Source: an uncultured Lachnospiraceae bacterium (lineage in GTDB: Bacteria; Bacillota_A; Clostridia; Lachnospirales; Lachnospiraceae). From it: a stretch of DNA of 7,943 nucleotides. Below, one piece after another: positions 4,368 through 7,943 of the stretch (its first letter is position 1; every line of letters starts with the position of its first letter). The position numbers were made by a program, and so were the translations under genes. The DNA lies in NCBI GenBank assembly GCA_905200565.1, contig CAJKKX010000092.1, forward strand, positions 1 to 7,943, read 5' to 3'. Below the pieces are notes generated by a model. The model saw nothing but the letters and a program-made list of their open reading frames with translations, was not told where the DNA came from and made no database searches.

Positions 4368-6515
4368 TTAGAATTCCAGTTTCGCTTTCTGTTCGAACGA
4401 TTCTGTTATATCAAACGCGCGAATGATATCTGACGCGGCAAGGTAGAAGCTGTCATTGATATAAAGTCCGCGCACGTCGTCGTATGCGTACCAGTAAGAT
4501 TGCTGGCGTTCCCCCTGGGAGAGATTGTAAGTGAGAAGGTTCTCAAAGCCCTTTTCCTCATCATAGGAAAATACTAGGTAATTATCGTCGCATACAAAGC
4601 CAAGCAGATTTTTTTCCGGGTTGACCAGAATCGCTTTATAGTTGTCAAGCCCCGCGCAGTAGCTGGCGCCCTTGATCACATAGCGGCTGATCTCCGTCAC
4701 ATTGGAAGGATCTGAGATGTCAAACATGGACAGCTTAATCCCTGTCGTCGCTCCGGTGTCTTCATCCGCCTCGTACCCAATGCCGAGAAGCCTGTCCTCC
4801 CCGTAAAAGTGCAGGTAGGACGAAAAGCCCGTCACTTTCAGCGCTCCAATGATCTGCGGGTTTTCGGGATCCGACAAATCTACCGAAAACAGCGGGTCAG
4901 TCTGCTTAAAGGTCACAAAGTATCCGGTATCTCCAAAAAATCTTGCGGAACGGATTGTTTCTCCCGGAGCGATGTCAGCAATTTTCCCCACCAGCTCCAT
5001 CTGTGCATTGTAGATGTACAGGGCGTTAATTTCATCGCCGCTGTTCCAGTCGGTCGCCACCACGCGCAGATAATTGTCATACTCATCGAGAGAAAATGTA
5101 TCGTTCAGATAGCCCTGCAGCTCGGCAACACCGATCCCGCGTATATTCCCGTTTTCATAGGAAAACTTCATGATCTTTGTGACATCTCCGGTGCCTTCTC
5201 TCCACTCCTGGCAGCAGATGTAGATGCTCTGCCCGCTCACATAAAACTGCTCTGCACCGGACACCACCGCCTTATGCGCCGTCATTTCCGACGGCTGATT
5301 CACATTCACGGAACCGATCACCAGGTAGCTTGTACTGCGCAGCTCTTCCGGCACATAAATGTCCGCCGCTTCCATGCGCGCGCCATCTACCAGCGGCATG
5401 ATACCGCTGTCCTCCTGCGTGTCACCGATCACCGGCTGGAACTGCGTGAAAAGATATACATAATCCCCCACCTTCCTGCTGCTGTGATAATAGCCCTCCT
5501 GCTCCACGCTTCCTGTCAATATTGGGTTTTCCGGGTTTGAAATATCATAGGTGACTACTTTTGCGTAATCGTAATACTCTGTGTAATAGACATCTGATGC
5601 ATCTTCCTTCATGCTGCTTTTCGTGCCGCTCGTCACAAGATTCAGAATATTTCCGCTGATATACATATCGCGCACAGATTCATCAAGAGATTCCGGTTCG
5701 ATCGTCTGAATCAGCTCCATCTGCTCCCCATTGGCGCTGATGATCTTCACCGAACTGTTTCGTTTCATTATATAAATATACTTCCCGTCTGTCTTTACAA
5801 TGTCGCCCTCGTCGACGCCCAGCTCCCGCAGATTCGTCTGTGAAAAGTCCGCGCCCGCCCCCGTATCCGCGGCGGATGCTATGCTGTTCATAGCCACCGA
5901 ATCCTCCACTGCCATTTCCTGCGTCGCATATGCAATATCCATCTTCGCATAGGAAGCATTTCCCGTACTCTGGTATTCTCTGAGCCGCTTATAGAGGACT
6001 TCCTCGCTCTCAACCGGGGCGATGCCCTCCTGCAGAGCGATGTCTCCGGCGGAGTCTTTCTGTACTGCAGCGCTTTCGTTTTCTGCGCTTTTCTTCTGTA
6101 CTGCGTCTGCTCCGGCATCCTGAGCATCTGCATTTTCTGCGACTGCTCCGGCATCCTGTGCGGCTGCGTTTTCTGCGGCGGCTCCGGCGTCACTTTCTGT
6201 CGACCGCGCCGCTTCCGCACCTGTTTCCGACTCCTGCAGAGATGAGGCGGTCATCCCCGGCTGCCCGCTGTCCGTCAGCCGTCCCTCCGTGACGCCGACA
6301 TTGCGACCGGCAAAAAATACCAGCGCGATAACTACCGCCTCCGCAAGTGCGATCTGACATTTCTGCGAAAAAGTAAGCAGCTTCCTTCTGTCTGGCCCTT
6401 TCTTTCCTCCGTCCTCCAGCTTTTTCTGCATGTTTTCCGGGCGGAGCGTCTCCGGCACATCGACCTTCTCCGCCGACCGTCTGATCTGTTCCATTAAATT
6501 TTTTTCATCCATCAT
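4368..6515 (-). CDS. Membrane-anchored beta-propeller protein, probable partner of the adjacent ECF sigma factor
   Basis: The protein has 715 residues. A cytoplasmic N-terminal part of about 50 residues contains P-E-T-L-R-P-E-N-M, a motif I associate with the short N-termini of clostridial sigma-factor-linked membrane proteins. One hydrophobic segment follows (about 54-70, A-L-A-E-A-V-V-I-A-L-V-F-F-A-G). Next is an Ala/Asp/Glu/Ser-rich linker (about 80-165) with 12-residue repeats. Then comes a large beta-propeller domain (about 225-715) of the secreted type, with the family hallmark L-G-V-D-E-G-D-I-V-K-T-D-G-K-Y-I-Y near 232-248 and repeated D-I-S-N-P/D-L-S-D-P-E-N-P blade motifs. The topology places the propeller outside the cell. 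The gene begins 13 bases after the sigma factor stop, with GAGGAGG in the gap, so the two are co-expressed. By analogy with other sigma/membrane-protein pairs it may hold or release the sigma factor in response to an outside signal. No anti-sigma zinc-finger motif is visible, so that role is inferred. An ATG one codon downstream is an equally possible start. Confidence 0.88.
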   Translation of the reverse strand: MMDEKNLMEQIRRSAEKVDVPETLRPENMQKKLEDGGKKGPDRRKLLTFSQKCQIALAEAVVIALVFFAGRNVGVTEGRLTDSGQPGMTASSLQESETGAEAARSTESDAGAAAENAAAQDAGAVAENADAQDAGADAVQKKSAENESAAVQKDSAGDIALQEGIAPVESEEVLYKRLREYQSTGNASYAKMDIAYATQEMAVEDSVAMNSIASAADTGAGADFSQTNLRELGVDEGDIVKTDGKYIYIMKRNSSVKIISANGEQMELIQTIEPESLDESVRDMYISGNILNLVTSGTKSSMKEDASDVYYTEYYDYAKVVTYDISNPENPILTGSVEQEGYYHSSRKVGDYVYLFTQFQPVIGDTQEDSGIMPLVDGARMEAADIYVPEELRSTSYLVIGSVNVNQPSEMTAHKAVVSGAEQFYVSGQSIYICCQEWREGTGDVTKIMKFSYENGNIRGIGVAELQGYLNDTFSLDEYDNYLRVVATDWNSGDEINALYIYNAQMELVGKIADIAPGETIRSARFFGDTGYFVTFKQTDPLFSVDLSDPENPQIIGALKVTGFSSYLHFYGEDRLLGIGYEADEDTGATTGIKLSMFDISDPSNVTEISRYVIKGASYCAGLDNYKAILVNPEKNLLGFVCDDNYLVFSYDEEKGFENLLTYNLSQGERQQSYWYAYDDVRGLYINDSFYLAASDIIRAFDITESFEQKAKLEF
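6109..6191 (-). repeat. 36-bp tandem repeat in the linker of the beta-propeller protein
   Basis: Two full 36-bp units (6109-6144 and 6145-6180) and the start of a third (6181-6191) lie head to tail. They encode D-A-G-A-x-A-E-N-A-x-A-Q in the stretch between the membrane segment and the propeller. Both the DNA and the frame are preserved. Copy number probably sets the length of the extracellular linker and could vary between strains. Confidence 0.8.
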
Positions 6516-6528
6516 GTTCCCCTCCTCG

Positions 6529-7029
6529 TTATGCTAACCAGGCTTCCATTTTTTCCAGCGCCCGCTTCTGTCTGGAGCGCACGGTACTGTCATTCATCTG
6601 CAGCGCCTCGCCGATCTCCCGGCTGCTGTAGCCGCCAAAAATATGCATGGACAAAATCAATCGCTCCTCGTCTGCAAGGCGCGCAAACGCCGCCCTTACA
6701 TCCAGCTGCTCATCTGCGTCCCCTTTTTCTTCACACAGATCCTCCGGCAGCTCTTCTGTCTTTTCCGTATACAGCTTCAGACAGCGGCGGCATTTGTTGG
6801 AAAGGATTTTAAAAATCCACGCCTTAAATGATTCTTCTTTCTTCAAAGAACCGATCTGCGCCCATGCATCCGCTACCGTATCACTGACCGCATCCTCCGC
6901 ATCGTGACTGTTTTTCAGCGTGTAGAGCGCAAAACGAAACAGCTCCTGGTACACGCCGCGGTACAGCTCCGCAAATGCGTGCGTATCCCCTCTTTTTGCC
7001 TGTTTTACTAATTTTATCTGTTGATCCAT
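6529..7029 (-). CDS. RNA polymerase sigma factor, ECF (sigma-70) family
   Basis: ECF sigma factors direct RNA polymerase to a small set of promoters in response to a signal, usually under control of a membrane partner. At 166 residues the length is typical. Region 2 covers about 10-85, with D-A-E-D-A-V-S-D-T-V-A-D-A-W (43-56) and the DNA-melting/-10 region S-F-K-A-W-I-F-K-I-L-S-N-K-C-R-R (67-82). Region 4 covers about 112-161, with the helix-turn-helix G-G-Y-S-S-R-E-I-G-E-A-L-Q-M-N-D-S-T-V-R-S-R, which contacts the -35 element. An acidic, low-conservation linker (about 88-110) joins them, as expected. The ATG at 7029 has AGAGG seven bases upstream. The beta-propeller gene follows after 13 bases. 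A candidate ECF-type promoter lies at 7136-7162, so autoregulation is likely. The ECF group cannot be assigned by eye. Confidence 0.94.
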   Translation of the reverse strand: MDQQIKLVKQAKRGDTHAFAELYRGVYQELFRFALYTLKNSHDAEDAVSDTVADAWAQIGSLKKEESFKAWIFKILSNKCRRCLKLYTEKTEELPEDLCEEKGDADEQLDVRAAFARLADEERLILSMHIFGGYSSREIGEALQMNDSTVRSRQKRALEKMEAWLA

Positions 7030-7058
7030 AAGCTTTCCTCTTTTTGTGTGGTATCCCT

Positions 7059-7072
7059 TTTCGAATTCGAAA
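7059..7072. promoter_or_regulatory. 14-bp perfect palindrome upstream of the sigma factor gene
   Basis: TTTCGAATTCGAAA reads the same on both strands and lies between the candidate ECF promoter and the ribosome binding site of the sigma factor gene. Its position fits an operator for a dimeric regulator or a leader hairpin with almost no loop. There is no second copy in the window to support it. Confidence 0.35.
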
Positions 7073-7135
7073 TATTAACCCATGTGAAGCATCTGAGCTA
7101 CGGGATGCCCAATGGATTACCTTTACGTATATATA

Positions 7136-7162
7136 GTGTCTGATTTGCGGTGTTTTGTTGCA
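7136..7162 (-). promoter_or_regulatory. Candidate ECF-type autoregulatory promoter of the sigma factor operon
   Basis: On the minus strand TGCAAC (7162-7157) is followed after 16 bases by GACAC (7140-7136), which leads into CTATATATACG. TGMAAC-like -35 elements at this distance from a short -10 are typical of ECF sigma factors in Firmicutes. An AT-rich stretch around 7165-7190, including the palindrome AAATTAATTT (7171-7180), could act as an UP element. No good sigma-A promoter was found in the same gap. The leader would be about 100 nt. Confidence 0.4.
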
Positions 7163-7205
7163 CAGAAAATAAATTAATTTTATATCGGATCTCACCATCT
7201 ATCGT

Positions 7206-7943
7206 TTATCGCCGCAAACAACCTTCATTTAAAAAATGATACCAGTACCCCTCCGGTTCCATGCTTCCGGTGCCTGCCGCCCACAGGCTCTCTTCCGCCG
7301 CCTCAAGGTGATCTGCTGCCTCCAGGCGATCCGCTGCCCCCATCCATGCCGCCTCTTTATAATAAGGAAAGCCGGACATCCTCGCAAGATGCTTCTCCTG
7401 CATATTCCGGAAGCTTCCCGGCACCGCAAGTACAAAACGTCCGCTCGCGTGACAGCCCAGCATCAGATGATGATACTGCGCGAATGCCTGCCTCAAAAAA
7501 GGATTTTTTCCAAACTGCCATTCCTCGCGCGGCAGAAAGGAAAGATCCTTGGGCGCGATGCTGATGCACTGCGTGATTTCCTCATCTGCAAACGGCCGGA
7601 TCTGCGGATAATGCTGCAAAAAATTGTTCCAGCGCCCGGCAAGGCTTCCCGGCCAGGCCGCCCGCTCCGGCACTGTTCCCGCTACGCTCTGCGCATGTAT
7701 GCCCTCGCCGCTTTCCTGCCGCCGCGCGTCCCCGCCCGCCGGAGTATCATTTCCCTGCGCCTCCTCATCAATGAAAGCTTCACCCGCCTGGGCCTTCTCC
7801 ACGTCCGTCAATGCGCCATCCGCCTGGGCTTTTTCCACATTCGCCAAAGCACCCTCCGTCTTCGTTTTTTCCACATTCGCCAAAGCACCCTCCGTCTTCG
7901 TTTTTTCCACATTCACCAAAGCACCATCCGCCTGTGTTCTTTC
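7206..7943 (-). CDS. DUF6128-like protein of unknown function, N-terminus beyond the window
   Basis: The frame is open to the right edge, so the true start is outside; a TTG at 7919 lies inside a repeat and is not a credible start. Of the 245 visible residues, about 1-65 are 12-residue tandem repeats, 66-100 are a polar Ala/Gly/Glu-rich linker, and about 105-237 form a compact domain. It has W-N-N-F-L-Q-H-Y-P, I-R-P-F-x-D-E-E-I-T-Q-C-I-S-I, D-L-S-F-L-P-x-E-E-W, N-P-F-L-R-Q-A, Y-H-H-L-M-L-G, V-P-G-S-F and Y-W-Y-H-F, the pattern I recall for DUF6128, a domain common in Lachnospiraceae. No membrane segment is seen in the visible part. Near visible residues 203-218 a second, six-residue duplication (A-D-R-L-E-A, A-D-H-L-E-A) expands a loop late in the domain. 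It ends 176 bases before the sigma factor gene, with no clear terminator. The function is unknown. Confidence 0.8.
   Translation of the reverse strand, partial: ERTQADGALVNVEKTKTEGALANVEKTKTEGALANVEKAQADGALTDVEKAQAGEAFIDEEAQGNDTPAGGDARRQESGEGIHAQSVAGTVPERAAWPGSLAGRWNNFLQHYPQIRPFADEEITQCISIAPKDLSFLPREEWQFGKNPFLRQAFAQYHHLMLGCHASGRFVLAVPGSFRNMQEKHLARMSGFPYYKEAAWMGAADRLEAADHLEAAEESLWAAGTGSMEPEGYWYHFLNEGCLRR
7753..7943 (-). repeat. 36-bp tandem repeat array (12-residue repeats), running off the window
   Basis: Units of 36 bp occur at 7897-7932, 7861-7896, 7825-7860 and 7789-7824, with a degenerate unit at 7753-7788 and part of another at 7933-7943. The encoded unit is E-K-x-x-x-x-G-A-L-x-N/D-V. 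The units at 7829-7860 and 7865-7896 differ at only one of 32 bases, so the duplication is recent. Similarity falls towards the C-terminal end, as expected if the array grows at the other end. The total copy number is unknown. Confidence 0.9.

Noticed and set aside
4809..5540. Plus-strand open frame of 243 codons
   Set aside because: It is antisense to the beta-propeller gene, with no supporting start signal or domain.
7206..7919. Start of the DUF6128-like gene at 7919
   Set aside because: That codon is a TTG within a repeat unit, equivalent to the Leu of the other units; the frame stays open to the window edge, so the gene is treated as incomplete.
7789..7943. CRISPR array, suggested by 36-bp repeat units
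   Set aside because: The units are contiguous with no spacers and encode an in-frame 12-residue protein repeat.

Overview
The window reads as chromosomal DNA from a Gram-positive Clostridia, most likely a gut Lachnospiraceae. The reasons are a mid-range GC content, strong AGGAGG-type ribosome binding sites, TTG start use, sigma-A-like promoters with extended -10 elements, a CBS/DRTGG-type family II pyrophosphatase, and an ECF sigma factor paired with a membrane-anchored beta-propeller protein. This is a family-level impression, not a species call. Every protein gene I support lies on the minus strand, so transcription runs from high to low coordinates.

Layout in transcription order. (1) 7943-7206: the C-terminal part of a Lachnospiraceae-type protein of unknown function (DUF6128-like), with 12-residue tandem repeats running off the window edge. 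(2) 7029-6529 and 6515-4368: a tight pair of genes for an ECF sigma factor and a membrane-anchored, extracytoplasmic beta-propeller protein that may be its regulator. An ECF-like promoter and a 14-bp palindrome lie in front of it. (3) 4294-3224: a three-domain S1 RNA-binding protein with its own promoter. (4) 3223-2878: a long intergenic stretch with 11-bp direct repeats set in front of a -10 box, a strand-asymmetric hairpin and a sigma-A promoter. (5) 2877-1225: ppaC, a manganese-dependent inorganic pyrophosphatase with CBS and DRTGG regulatory domains. (6) 1112-474: a flavin reductase-like FMN-binding protein, probably co-transcribed with ppaC. (7) 233-1: the N-terminal 77 codons of murA, preceded by a promoter and a structured leader of about 150 nt that holds a 19-bp stem and an 18-codon upstream ORF.

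The individual genes are mostly housekeeping (pyrophosphate hydrolysis, RNA binding in translation, the first step of peptidoglycan synthesis) plus one signal-transduction pair. The most interesting material is regulatory and repetitive: the murA leader element, the intergenic cassette upstream of ppaC, and 36-bp tandem repeats in two separate genes. I saw no tRNA, rRNA, CRISPR array, insertion sequence or transposase. I did not find a clearly new multigene system; the strongest candidate for a discrete functional unit is the ECF sigma/beta-propeller pair.
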